A DNA stretch of 28,112 bases from DATLWN01 sp963764315 (GCA_963764315.1 CAVXSB010000015.1:1-28112), one strand, 5' to 3'; positions 6,722-15,731 are shown, counted from the stretch's first letter. Made by a program: numbers and translations. Notes: generated from the letters alone by a model not told the origin.

Positions 6722-8121
6722 CTGCCACCCACCCGCAGCAGGAAGGGATTCGAAAGCATGCGGATGGCTCCCTGCCAAAGCCGCAGGCGCACGGCATGCG
6801 GGCCCGGGCCCAGATGCAGCGGCCAGCGAAACGGTTGGCCGAGCGTCAGTGCCGGCGTCGCCACCACCCGTCCGTCGACGATGAGCTGTGCGGGCCAGGA
6901 TATCGGCGATCCAGGTGCTGCAGCCGGACGCTCATCCAGCAGCCCCGTGACGGCGATGTCGCTGGCGACATCGGCCCGGTCACCCGGCAACAACCGGTGT
7001 CCATTGGCATCCGCGCAGGCCAGACGCGCAAAGCGCAGGTTCCGGTCCCGGGGAAGGCCCCAGGCCACCATATGGCCGAGATGCATGGCCGCGAGCACGC
7101 CGGCCGGCGTGGTATCCGCGGTCCACAGATCCATGGGGAAATTACCCAGGTATTCCCCGGCTTGGCCCTGGCCATGGAAATCCCCGGCGGACGTCACCCA
7201 GACCGGCTTTTTCGCCCGGCCATGCAAATAGGCGTCCAGGAAGGCATCCCATCGCCCGCCCGGCTCAGCGATATGGTCGGTGTCGCCATAGATGCCGGCA
7301 AAGCCATCGGCCAGCGGCCGACGAAACACCTCTTCCGGATGCGGCGGCGTATCCAGCCATACCCCCATCGGCCCCTGGCGCACCCCGGAACGCGTGCCCG
7401 GATGTGTCCACATTACGAACAGGCCCTGACCCTCTGCCGCCCGGACAAAGGCAGCATCGGCATCGGGCGTCTTTTGCATCCCCCACCACAGGGCAAATCC
7501 GCATGCCGCCAGCGACAGCAGCAGCGCGAAACCGCGCATCCGCCGGCGCAGCATCCAGGCGAACAGCCCTCCCGCCAGCACCACCCAGAAGATGATGCCG
7601 AGCGCTACGGAGCCCTGCGCATAGCGCAGGTCGTAGCTCGGCAGCGCCCGGACCTGAGCCGGTTTCTCCTCGCCCAGCGTGATCATGGCGCGCTCGGCAT
7701 TGTGCAGCGTCAGGTGATAGAACGGGATGCCGCTCCAGGCATAGCCGGGGGCCGACTCCGTGCCCGCCAGCAGCGTCATCTGCGGGTATCGCTTCCGGGC
7801 CCGGGCCAGGTCGGCGAAGAACGACGTCAGCCCCGTCGTGTACAGGGAGCGCTTGTCGATGGTCCAGCCGAGCAGGCCCGGGAATGGCGCCAAGCCCAGG
7901 CGAATGCCCTTCCGGTCGTGGTCGGTGATGGCCAGGATGTCGATATCCCGCGCCTCGGACAACCGCACCAGCGCATCCACATCATGGGCTCCGTCCGAAT
8001 GCGTGCTGCGCACGTCGAACAGCAGACGATGTACGGACGGCATGCCGTCGGCCCGGGCATGCCCGGCCAGGGTCAGCAGGGCGAGGGCGAACCACAGCAT
8101 CCTTTTCCATGGCCTTCTCAT
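6718..8121 (-). CDS. PHP-domain protein with signal peptide and internal membrane hairpin
   Basis: The product has 467 residues. Residues 1-24 look like a signal peptide (MRRPWKR, hydrophobic core, AGHARA). A PHP-type metallohydrolase domain follows. Motif II ITDHD is at 65-69, GTES near 120-123, THPG at 239-242 and AGDFHG with the D-x-H pair at 313-317. The first PHP motif is unusual: where relatives have D-L-H-x-H, this protein reads F-D-V-R-S-T-H-S-D-G, so both histidines of the HxH pair are replaced (by D and R). Two hydrophobic segments at about 171-191 and 197-215 split the domain. This suggests a membrane-tethered periplasmic enzyme, or a form with altered metal binding. The start overlaps the upstream GT4 stop as ATGA. 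Related CehA/McbA-like PHP proteins hydrolyse phosphoesters; the substrate here is unknown. Confidence 0.75.
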   Translation of the reverse strand: MRRPWKRMLWFALALLTLAGHARADGMPSVHRLLFDVRSTHSDGAHDVDALVRLSEARDIDILAITDHDRKGIRLGLAPFPGLLGWTIDKRSLYTTGLTSFFADLARARKRYPQMTLLAGTESAPGYAWSGIPFYHLTLHNAERAMITLGEEKPAQVRALPSYDLRYAQGSVALGIIFWVVLAGGLFAWMLRRRMRGFALLLSLAACGFALWWGMQKTPDADAAFVRAAEGQGLFVMWTHPGTRSGVRQGPMGVWLDTPPHPEEVFRRPLADGFAGIYGDTDHIAEPGGRWDAFLDAYLHGRAKKPVWVTSAGDFHGQGQAGEYLGNFPMDLWTADTTPAGVLAAMHLGHMVAWGLPRDRNLRFARLACADANGHRLLPGDRADVASDIAVTGLLDERPAAAPGSPISWPAQLIVDGRVVATPALTLGQPFRWPLHLGPGPHAVRLRLWQGAIRMLSNPFLLRVGGR

Positions 8122-9248
8122 GCGGTGAGATCCCGGTACAGGGTTTCCAGGCGCGTCACCATCACATCCTCCCCATATGCGTCCGCCCGCAGCCGGGCGC
8201 GTTCGCCAATGCCTTCGTCCCAATGCCGGAGCAGGGCCTCGGCCACCGCCGACACATCCCCGGCATCCACCACCGAGCCCACCGCATCGTCCACCAATTC
8301 GGCCAGGCCGCAGACATTGGACACCACGCAGGGCAGGCCCGCTGCCAGGGCTTCGACCACCGCCCGACCCATGCCCTCGTTGTACGATAGCAACGAAAAG
8401 CACTCGGCGGATGCCAGATAGGGCACGGGGTCCTGCCAGCCGGCCAGCACTACATGATCGCCAAGGCCGAGCTCACCGATCAAGGCCTCCAGCCGCGCGC
8501 GCTCCGGTCCGTCCCCGACGATCGCCAATCGCGCTTCGGGCTTCTTGGCCTTCACCCCGGCCCAGGCCCGGATCAGCCGGTCCATGCCCTTGATGGGCAC
8601 CAGGCGGCCGACCGACACCGCCTGCCAGACCGGCGCCTCGCCGTTGGCCCGGCGCTGCCCTTGTACGGATTCGGCCAAGGCCTGCACGGGCACCCCGCTG
8701 GGGATCACATGCCATTGTGCCGGGATGCCGATGCCCAGCCTCAGGTGATCGTCGCGCTCGGCTGCCGTCAGCGCCACCAGGGCATGGCAGCGATGGGCAA
8801 GCCGGCGTTCCGCCCACACGAACAGCCGGGTCTTCGCCGACCCGAAATAGCCGTGGAAGATATGCCCGTGCGGCGTGTGCACCACCGCTCCGGTCCGCCC
8901 CCATGCAGCCAGCCGGCCCAGGGCCCCGGCCTTGGATGTATGCGTATGCACCACATCGGGCCGCACCCGGCCGATCAGCTCCCGCATCTGGCGCCAGGCC
9001 GACAGGTCGTGCACGCCCAATCGCCGCAGCAGGCGCGGCAACTCATGGACCGTACCGCCGGCATGCCGGAAGGCCTCGAGCCCCTGTCCGGTGGCCACCC
9101 GCTCGTCGGCGGACATATCCGATTCCATGCTCGGCCCCATACCCAGGTGCACCGCATGCCCGGCCCGCTGCTGCGCCAGCGCGCAGGTCAGAGTGTTGAC
9201 GGCCGAGCCCCCGCGATCCATGCGCGTGATCAGGTGCAGGATGCGCAT
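8118..9248 (-). CDS. GT4 family glycosyltransferase
   Basis: The product has 376 residues and the GT-B fold of glycosyltransferase family 4. The N-terminal domain starts MRILHLITRMDRGGSA with the typical RGG acceptor loop, and VVHTHTSKAGALGRLAA follows (HxHxSKAG is common in EPS transferases). The C-terminal domain has VSVGRLVPIKGMDRLIRA, then VGDGPERARLE, and the donor-binding E-x7-E segment NEGMGRAVVEALAAGLPCVVS. No signal peptide is visible, so it acts at the cytoplasmic membrane face. Its ATG at 9246-9248 overlaps the stop of the preceding GT4 by one base (TGATG), and its stop overlaps the PHP gene start. Donor sugar and linkage cannot be inferred. Confidence 0.92.
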   Translation of the reverse strand: MRILHLITRMDRGGSAVNTLTCALAQQRAGHAVHLGMGPSMESDMSADERVATGQGLEAFRHAGGTVHELPRLLRRLGVHDLSAWRQMRELIGRVRPDVVHTHTSKAGALGRLAAWGRTGAVVHTPHGHIFHGYFGSAKTRLFVWAERRLAHRCHALVALTAAERDDHLRLGIGIPAQWHVIPSGVPVQALAESVQGQRRANGEAPVWQAVSVGRLVPIKGMDRLIRAWAGVKAKKPEARLAIVGDGPERARLEALIGELGLGDHVVLAGWQDPVPYLASAECFSLLSYNEGMGRAVVEALAAGLPCVVSNVCGLAELVDDAVGSVVDAGDVSAVAEALLRHWDEGIGERARLRADAYGEDVMVTRLETLYRDLTA

Positions 9249-10423
9249 CAGCCGCCGATCCCCTGCAAGGCCTGCAAAAAGCCCGCATCGTGATGCGCCC
9301 AGTCGAAGCGCGAGGACGCCGCGCGCAGCTCCCCGCGCAGCACCCCGACATCGGCGCCGTCCAGCGCATGTAGTAGGCCCGCCGTCGCCTGCGCCAAGGC
9401 CCGAGGCGTGGCCTCATCCGACAACAGGCCATGCCCCAGTGCATGGATGACCTCGACATTGGCCCCGACGGGGGTGGCCACGACCGGCAGCCCGCAGGCA
9501 CCGGCCTCGACAGTGACCAGCCCGAAGCCCTCGAGCGCACGCGTCGGCAGCATGAACAGATCCGCCGCCACCAATCGGCGCTTCACCTCGGCCTCCGCCA
9601 GGTAACCGGTGAATTCGATGCAATCGGCCACACCGAGCTCGGCAGCCAGATGCTGTAATGGCGCCAGCAGCGCCCCCGTGCCGATGATCACCCAGCGCAG
9701 CTGGGGATGGTCATGCCGGAGCATGGCCGCGGCCTGCACCAAAAGATCGATGCCGGTGCGGGGCACGAGGTTGCGCAGGCTCACCACCACCGGTCCCTGC
9801 CAGCCGAGCTCTGCGCGCAGCGAGCTGCGCGCTGCGAACAGGGCATCGTCGACTGCATCGCTGCCGCCGGCGGCCACGCTGACGCCGGCACGAACGCCGA
9901 AGGCCTCGGCCAGGCGCTGGCGCATATGCGCGCTGAGCACGAGCAGGCGCGTGGCTCCCCGGTAAAGGTGGGCCTCGATCCGGCGCATGCTGGCAGCCGC
10001 CGCGGCATGGCCCCAGCCCCAGTCCAGGCCATAGCGAGTCATGTATTCCTCGAAGGCAAAGGCATGGCAGACCTGCAGCCGGGGCAAACGACAACCGGCA
10101 CGCTCCAGCGCCCACATGACGAAGGGCTGCTCGGCCACGACGAGATCGAAAGCATCATGATGCTGCCGCCACCAGCGCCGCGCCCCTGCCTTCAGCTGCA
10201 ACAGCCCGCGCCATCCCCGGTCGCCGCCATAGGGAAGCCGATGCTCCTCGACGCCGTCCATGACCGTAACGCAGAGCGGCGCATCCGGCGTCGGCTGGCG
10301 GCTCAGCACAGTCACCGCCATCCCCGCCTCATGCAGGGCATGCATATGCCGGATCAGCATGCGCTCCGCCCCGCCGAGCAGGGCCTCGGCCGAGACATCG
10401 GCCACCAAGAGCACCCGCCTCAT
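9248..10423 (-). CDS. GT4 family glycosyltransferase
   Basis: The product has 391 residues and belongs to glycosyltransferase family 4 (GT-B). The N-terminal domain begins MRRVLLVADVSAEALLGGAERML, with the GGAE loop typical of GT4 enzymes. The C-terminal domain has VVSLRNLVPRTGIDLLVQA, WVIIGTGALLAPLQHLAAELG and the nucleotide-sugar motif EGFGLVTVEAGACGLPVVATPVG. The start at 10421-10423 was chosen because the conserved domain begins there and because the ATG overlaps the asnB stop as ATGA; upstream in-frame sequence is the antisense-like overlap with asnB. It is followed at once by a second GT4, so the pair probably adds consecutive sugars. The substrate is unknown. Confidence 0.92.
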   Translation of the reverse strand: MRRVLLVADVSAEALLGGAERMLIRHMHALHEAGMAVTVLSRQPTPDAPLCVTVMDGVEEHRLPYGGDRGWRGLLQLKAGARRWWRQHHDAFDLVVAEQPFVMWALERAGCRLPRLQVCHAFAFEEYMTRYGLDWGWGHAAAAASMRRIEAHLYRGATRLLVLSAHMRQRLAEAFGVRAGVSVAAGGSDAVDDALFAARSSLRAELGWQGPVVVSLRNLVPRTGIDLLVQAAAMLRHDHPQLRWVIIGTGALLAPLQHLAAELGVADCIEFTGYLAEAEVKRRLVAADLFMLPTRALEGFGLVTVEAGACGLPVVATPVGANVEVIHALGHGLLSDEATPRALAQATAGLLHALDGADVGVLRGELRAASSRFDWAHHDAGFLQALQGIGG

Positions 10424-12307
10424 GCGAAGCTCCAGCCTCGCTGCCGCATCCAGCGATCCATCAACAGCAGCGCCCACAGCATGTCCGAGCGATCCTGCCC
10501 CGCCCGATGTCTTGCCCATTCGGCCTTCACGTAATCCGGCCGCACCAGGCCCACGAGGGGTCCGGCATCGATCATCGCCTCGACATCCCCGCATAGCTCC
10601 CCGCGCAACCAGTGCTTGAGCGGTGCCATGAAGCCCTGTTTCGGCCGATCGATGACGGCGCTCGGCAACCGCGTTCTCGCCACCCGCCGCAGCGCCTGTT
10701 TCAGATGCTCCTGCCAGGGCATCCCCGTCACCATATCCGCCTCGTCCATGGCCATGGCCATAGCCAGCAGCCGCGTGTCTAGGAACGGCGCCCGGAGCTC
10801 CAGCGCATGCGCCATGCTCATGCGATCACCCATCGCCAGCAGGTCGTCCGGCAGATAGGTCAGCACGTCATAGGCCATGGCGCCGCGCACCGGGCCGTAA
10901 CGGCCGATCAGGCCCTCCAGCCCCCCCGCCGCCTCGGCCGCCGACGGCCAGCCGGCAGGCGCCGCACCGGACTTCGGCCGGCAGGCGGGAGATCTCGCTC
11001 CAGCATGCCTCCCCGGTGCGCGTCCAGCGCCGGTAGGCGTCGGCCGCAGGCATCTCCAGTCCCCCGATAAACCGGTGCAGGCGGCCGCGCCGGTTGCGGC
11101 TGCCCGCCCCCTCCCCGAGCCGGGAAAGCAGCCCCAGCATCAGATGCCGCCCCGGCATGCGGCCGAGGCGGTCATGCCAGCGCATGCCCAGATAACGGGG
11201 GTAGCCGCCGAACAGCTCGTCGCCGCCGACGCCGGACAGCGCCACCACGACATGTTGGCGTGCGGCGCGCGCGATCAGCCAGGTCGGCAGGGCGGCGGCG
11301 TTGGCCACGGGCTGATCGAAGGCGGCCGCCAGTTCGTCCAGGCAGGTGCGGGCATCGGCATCGACGTCGAGCACGGTATGCCGGCTGCCGATATGCCGGG
11401 CCACGGCATCGGCATGCGGCGTTTCGTCGTAATCCGCGGTGCCGCCCCCGAAACGCACCGAGAAGGTATGCAGCGGCTGCGGCAGCTGGCGGGCCAGGGA
11501 CTCGGCCACCAGCGAGGAATCGACGCCGCCGGACAGGAACACCCCCATCGGGCGATCCGCCAGGGCGCGTAGCCGGAAGGCATCGTCGAGCAGCTCACCC
11601 AGGGCGGCATCGCGCTCCTCGGGCGCCCAGTCGCGCGGCTGGTCCGGCTCGGGCAGCTGGAAATACCGGCACGGTCGCAATGCCGTCTCCCCCTGGCGCA
11701 GCACGGCATAGCAGCCTGCCGGCAGCTGGCGCACCTCCCGGTACAGGGTGGCCGGCGCCTCCACGCGCATCGTCAGCAGGATATCGTGCACCGCGGCAAT
11801 ATTCGGGGTCAGCCGCCAGTCGCCGCGCTCGAAGGCACTCAGGGTGGAGGCCAGGCCCACGCGCCCCTGTTGCTCGCAGACGAACAGCGGCTTCTCGCCG
11901 AAGGGATCGCGGGCGACGACGAGCGTGCGATCTCTGGCATCCCAGAGCACGACGGCGAACATGCCGTTGAGCAGGCCGAACATACCCAGGCCGAAGCGTC
12001 GGTACAGATGCGGCAGCACCTCGGTGTCGGTATCGGAGGCGAACACCACGCCGTCCTTCTCGAGCTCGGCGCGCAGCATCGGATAATTGTAGATACAGCC
12101 GTTGAAGGCGATGGTGATGCCGTCGACGGTCATCGGCTGCCGGCCGCGCGCGTCCGGGCCGATGATGGCGAGCCGGTGATGGATGGCCGCGAAGCCATCA
12201 AGCGTCACTTGGCCCCGATCGTCCGGGCCGCGCACCGCCACGGCCTCGGCCATGCGCGCCAGCTCGTTATCCCCGGCCCTGCCGCGGATGGCCACGAAGC
12301 CGCACAT
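10420..12307 (-). CDS. asnB: Glutamine-hydrolysing asparagine synthase family amidotransferase, frameshifted
   Basis: This is a class II glutamine amidotransferase fused to an asparagine synthase domain, of about 628 residues if the frame is restored. The glutaminase half starts with the catalytic Cys2 (MCGFVAI) and has RGPDD at 27-30, HHRLAI and NGCIYNY. The synthetase half has the pyrophosphate loop SGGVDSS at 259-265 and SGVGGDELFGGYPRY. The frame changes somewhere between 10919 and 10985, a region with a G7 run on the coding strand. The C-terminal part resumes as GLEGLIGRYGPVRGAMAYDVLTYLPDDLL with AHALELRAPFLD, a family hallmark. The reading needs one base removed. In polysaccharide clusters such enzymes usually amidate sugar carboxyl groups rather than make asparagine; that role is inferred from context. 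It overlaps both neighbours by 1-4 bases. Confidence 0.87.
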
Positions 12308-12804
12308 CAGTGTCTGCCCACGATGGCCTCGAGATCGCGCAGGCGATCGCCCCAGGGCGCGTCATCGCTTGCGGGCGGGCGCACGCCGCCGCCCGGCAGG
12401 GCATGCCCGACCAGCGCCTCCGAGGCCTGCCGGGCCCGCTCGGAATCGAACCAGGTCAGCCGCGCCTGCGTCAGTGCCCGGCGCAAGCGGAAGCGCCCCG
12501 GAGGCGGGGCATCGCCTACGGTGTGCACCATCGGGCAGGGCATCGGCAGCAGGGGCAGGCGCGCATCGAGGCTGACGAAGAGATCGAAGCCCCGGGCGAG
12601 GCGTGGCCAGAGCAGCTCGCGGGCATGAGGAATATAAAAGGATGCGACGCGGCCCTCCAGCGATAGCGGCAAGGCATTCGCCTTGCGCAGCGCCACCGTC
12701 AGCCGCCAGTCTGCGCCCGCCTCGCGCAAGGCGGCCCCGAGCCCGCCGAGCAGCGCAGCCTGGCCGGCATCGATCCGGCACCCGTCGATCAGGATCGACG
12801 TCAT
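12307..12804 (-). CDS. Short GT4-like protein lacking the donor-binding domain
   Basis: This is a 165-residue cytoplasmic protein with no clear family assignment. The pattern resembles the N-terminal half of a GT4 glycosyltransferase: a beta-strand start (SILIDGCRI), a GGLGAALREAGADW acceptor-like loop, FDLFVSLDARLPLLPMPCPMVHTVGD, and LTWFDSERARQASEAL, comparable to the inter-domain 'VSE...' segment. The protein then ends where the C-terminal nucleotide-sugar domain should begin. Its ATG at 12802-12804 lies 16 bp after the methyltransferase stop, and its TGA shares a base with the asnB start. It may be a degenerate glycosyltransferase, a partner subunit, or an independent small family. The reading frame is clean and GC-rich like its neighbours. 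Confidence 0.6.
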   Translation of the reverse strand: MTSILIDGCRIDAGQAALLGGLGAALREAGADWRLTVALRKANALPLSLEGRVASFYIPHARELLWPRLARGFDLFVSLDARLPLLPMPCPMVHTVGDAPPPGRFRLRRALTQARLTWFDSERARQASEALVGHALPGGGVRPPASDDAPWGDRLRDLEAIVGRH

Positions 12805-12820
12805 GCTGCGGCCACGGGCA

Positions 12821-13675
12821 TCAGTCGCCGCCCTCTTTTCTGCATAGCATGCCCAGATTGGTCGTGGTCAGGAATTTCCCGGGCATCCGGTCCAGAATCG
12901 GATCGAGCGCGATCAACAGGCCACACAGCCATCGTTGGCGATCGAAGAAGGGGCTGCCGAACAGCGTGGGCCCGCGCACCTTGTGCACCACCGGGATGCC
13001 CGCTTCCGTGAGCCAGCCGCGCCAGACGTGGTACGGATGCACCGACACATGCCCGAAGCCCACTGCAGCGGACAGCTTTGGCGCCGAAACCTGATCCTCT
13101 CCCTTCCAGTAGAAGCGCTTGAAGCGGCCGCCCGATATCCAGTCCAGGGCATAGCCGGCCAGCTCGGGCAGGTTCCGGGGGTTGGGGGTGGTGATCATGA
13201 CGTAGCCGCCGGGCCTAAGCACGCGCGCCATCTCCCGCAGGGCCGGGCGCGGATCCGACAGGTGTTCGACGACCTCGGAGGAAACGATGATGTCGAGGCT
13301 GTTGTCGGCAAAGGGAAGCCTGAAGATATCCCCCGCCATGAAATGCACGGGGTGCATGCCGCGCGCGTCGGCACGGTAGCGGCTACGGCTGGCACCGGAG
13401 GCCGCCTCGCGCACGTTCAGGTCGAGGCCGAACCATTCGACCCCGGGGATGCCCCTGCAGGCATCCTGAATCTCGAACAGATTGGTGCCGGGGCCGCAAC
13501 CCAGGTCGACGACACGCCGCCGATGCGTCGTTCCACTGGCGGCGAGCAAGCCCGAAACCGTGCGCGCGAGCATGATCTGCCGGAGTTTCCAGAAATAGAA
13601 ACCATGGGTCCACGAGCGGGAGAAGAATTTTTCCGCGCTCGCCCAGCGCATCCTGTCCCCATCATCATGCGCCAT
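12821..13675 (-). CDS. Class I SAM-dependent methyltransferase
   Basis: The product has 284 residues. The SAM-binding motif I VVDLGCGPG is at 55-63, followed by the acidic strand end WFGLDLN, a GDIFRLPFADNSLDIIVSSEVVEHL segment (motifs II-III) and LRPGGYVMITTPNP. This is a Methyltransf_11/Ubie-like fold. The extended C-terminus (GGRFKRFYWKGEDQ ... HPYHVWRGWLTEAGIPVVHKVRGP) is common in methyltransferases of polysaccharide clusters. Its ATG at 13673-13675 directly abuts the stop of the GT2 gene (TGAATG). A sugar O-methyl or N-methyl transfer is likely from context, but the acceptor is unknown. Confidence 0.87.
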   Translation of the reverse strand: MAHDDGDRMRWASAEKFFSRSWTHGFYFWKLRQIMLARTVSGLLAASGTTHRRRVVDLGCGPGTNLFEIQDACRGIPGVEWFGLDLNVREAASGASRSRYRADARGMHPVHFMAGDIFRLPFADNSLDIIVSSEVVEHLSDPRPALREMARVLRPGGYVMITTPNPRNLPELAGYALDWISGGRFKRFYWKGEDQVSAPKLSAAVGFGHVSVHPYHVWRGWLTEAGIPVVHKVRGPTLFGSPFFDRQRWLCGLLIALDPILDRMPGKFLTTTNLGMLCRKEGGD

Positions 13676-14629
13676 TCAGAACCGACCCTTTATCCATTCT
13701 TTCCAATAACCTACGAGGAATCCCGCCCCGTAGCAAAGCTGGCAGGCAAGCCATACCCATCGTCCCGAGAAAAGGCTGGCCAGCATGCGCCACGGGAAGC
13801 GCAGCACCCGCCGCCATAGCGGCACCCGCTCGACGAAGGCGCCGTGGCCGGCCGGGGTCTCGATGACCCATTCGGGATGGTGAATGTTGGCATATGCCGC
13901 CTGGACGCCGTTACGGTAGAACTGCCTGGTCAGCTTCCCCCAGCTGTCCGGCGGCAGATGGTGGTAGATCACGCCCGGGATCAGCACCACGCGCGCCCCG
14001 GCATCGCGAAACTGCTTGCGCAGGTAGGGATCGAGACCCCGGGGAATGCATTCGTTCTCCCCGCCGACCTGCCGGAACAGGGCCGTGCGCATGATCAGGC
14101 ACGGATGTTCGGCAAGATCCGAGTCGACGATCTCGGTCACCGGCGTCCAGCTGCGGCGCGGCACCTGACGCATCACCCGTTGCACGAAGGGTGTGGCCCA
14201 TGCCGGCACCGTATTGCTGCCGCCGGCCATGCCGATGTCCGGATGCGCATCCATGGCAGCCACCAGCGTATGCAGCGTATCGGTATCGGGCAGCGAGGAA
14301 TCGTCGTCCAGCGTCAATAGGTACTCGCCGTTCGCCAGCGCCGCCCCGGTATTGATCGCCCGCCCCTGGCGGGAATCGCCCCGGATGACAAATAGCTCGT
14401 AGTCCGTGAAATCCTGGGCCGCGAGCTGGGCCATCAGCTTGTCGAAATAACCGCCCCGATCCGCATCCGCGGTCGGGATCACGATGCTAAGCCGAGGGCT
14501 GCGCTGCGGATGCAGAACGCTTCTGATCTCGCCGGCAGGACCGTCATCGTTCAAAAAGCGTACAAAGGGCCGCGCCACCGCCGCGGACTTCCACTCGGCC
14601 GCCATATACTGCGCCACCAGATCACCCAT
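13676..14629 (-). CDS. GT2 family glycosyltransferase
   Basis: The product has 317 residues and a GT-A fold of glycosyltransferase family 2. After about 45 residues of variable sequence comes SPRLSIVIPTADADRGG, then YELFVIRGDSRQGRAINTGAALANGEYLLTLDDDSSLPD, in which the DDD cluster is the metal and donor site. GENECIPRGLDPYLRKQFRDAG provides the acceptor-side acidic residues. A C-terminal hydrophobic segment (RVLRFPWRMLASLFSGRWVWLACQLCYGAGFLVGY) suggests a membrane anchor. I chose ATG 14627-14629 because GGAG at 14637-14640 sits seven bases upstream; it overlaps the wecB end by 8 bp. Sugar specificity is unknown. Confidence 0.87.
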   Translation of the reverse strand: MGDLVAQYMAAEWKSAAVARPFVRFLNDDGPAGEIRSVLHPQRSPRLSIVIPTADADRGGYFDKLMAQLAAQDFTDYELFVIRGDSRQGRAINTGAALANGEYLLTLDDDSSLPDTDTLHTLVAAMDAHPDIGMAGGSNTVPAWATPFVQRVMRQVPRRSWTPVTEIVDSDLAEHPCLIMRTALFRQVGGENECIPRGLDPYLRKQFRDAGARVVLIPGVIYHHLPPDSWGKLTRQFYRNGVQAAYANIHHPEWVIETPAGHGAFVERVPLWRRVLRFPWRMLASLFSGRWVWLACQLCYGAGFLVGYWKEWIKGRF

Positions 14630-15731
14630 GGCCTCGCTCCTGCACAAAGCGCCGCGCCTCGGTAGCGATGCGCTCGGCGGCATGGCCGTCCCCGAACGCA
14701 TCGGACACCTTCATCATCTTCTGCCGCAGCTCCCGGTTTCCGATCATCTCGGCCACGGCATCGGCCACCGCCTCCGTGGTCAGGGGAACCGGGCGCACGT
14801 TCCCGGCGGCGGCGGCCTCCGGCCGTTCAGTTTCGCTTCTCAGCAGCAGTACAGGCCGCCCCAGTGCCGTGGCCTCCTCCTGCACGCCGCCGGAATCACT
14901 GACGATGACCCAGGCCTGCTGCATCTGGGCGACGAATTCGCGATAGCCCATGGGCGGGAGAAGCCGCACGTTGGCGACGGAGCCGAGAATTCGGTGCGCT
15001 GGCTCGTGTACCGCGGGATTGGGATGCACGGGATAGACGATCTCGATCTCGGGATGGGCGGTCGCCACCGCCCGGATGCCCATGAAGATCTGCCTCATGG
15101 GCTCGCCGAAATTCTCCCGGCGATGGGCCGTCATCAGCACCCGCGGGGTGGGCGCCTGGGCGGCCTCGCCCGCCATCCGCCGCACGGCGTCGATGACCGT
15201 ATTGCCCGTGACCCGGATCGCGGCCTCATGCACGCCCTCGGCGAGCAGATTCTTTCTCGCCTGCTCGGTCGGTGCGAAGTGCAGCTCGGCCAGGACCGCG
15301 GTCAGGCGCCGGTTGATCTCTTCGGGGAAAGGGCGGCGTCGGTTGCCCGAGCGCAGGCCGGCCTCGACATGGCCGACGGGGATGCCGCCGTAGAAGGCGG
15401 TCAGCGCCGCCAGGGCGGCGCTCGTCGTATCCCCCTGCACCAGGATCAGATGCGGCCGCTCGGCCAGCAGCAGATCCGAGAACGCGGGGATCAGCCTCGC
15501 GCTCAGCTCGGCCAGGCTCTGGTCCTCGCGCATCAGATTGAGGTCCGAATCCGGCACGATGCCCAGCTCGGCCACCATCAGATCCAGCATGTCCCGATGC
15601 TGCGCCGTCAGGCAGACATGGGTACGGCAATCCGGGATGGCCTCGAGGGCCCGGATCACCGGCCACATCTTGATGGCTTCCGGCCGCGTACCGATCACCA
15701 CCATGATCCGCATGCTGTCCGCCTCACTCAT
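14622..15731 (-). CDS. wecB: UDP-N-acetylglucosamine 2-epimerase (non-hydrolysing)
   Basis: WecB interconverts UDP-GlcNAc and UDP-ManNAc, supplying ManNAc or its derivatives to the polysaccharide. The 369-residue protein shows the family signatures: IGTRPEAIKM at 13-22, TAQHRDMLD, LVQGDTTSALAALTAF, GHVEAGLRSGN with PFPEEINR, GNTVIDAV, TAHRRENFGEPM and SDSGGVQEEA. Catalytic acids and the UDP-binding HVEAGLR region are present. The ATG at 15729-15731 overlaps the upstream GT4 stop as ATGA and has a strong GGAGG at 15739-15743, seven bases upstream. In-frame sequence further upstream is antisense-like and low complexity. No UDP-ManNAc dehydrogenase (WecC) is in this window, so ManNAc itself may be used or the gene lies elsewhere. 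Confidence 0.95.
   Translation of the reverse strand: MSEADSMRIMVVIGTRPEAIKMWPVIRALEAIPDCRTHVCLTAQHRDMLDLMVAELGIVPDSDLNLMREDQSLAELSARLIPAFSDLLLAERPHLILVQGDTTSAALAALTAFYGGIPVGHVEAGLRSGNRRRPFPEEINRRLTAVLAELHFAPTEQARKNLLAEGVHEAAIRVTGNTVIDAVRRMAGEAAQAPTPRVLMTAHRRENFGEPMRQIFMGIRAVATAHPEIEIVYPVHPNPAVHEPAHRILGSVANVRLLPPMGYREFVAQMQQAWVIVSDSGGVQEEATALGRPVLLLRSETERPEAAAAGNVRPVPLTTEAVADAVAEMIGNRELRQKMMKVSDAFGDGHAAERIATEARRFVQERGHG
14637..14640 (-). promoter_or_regulatory. Ribosome binding site of the GT2 gene within wecB
   Basis: GGAG on the minus strand lies seven bases before the ATG at 14627-14629, inside the last codons of wecB. It decides the start of the GT2 gene over an in-frame ATG 72 bases further upstream. 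Confidence 0.5.

Noticed and set aside
6796..8421. Long plus-strand open frame of 541 codons
   Set aside because: It is the antisense shadow of the PHP and GT4 genes in GC-rich sequence. The translation is low-complexity Arg/Pro/Gln/His-rich with no recognisable motif.
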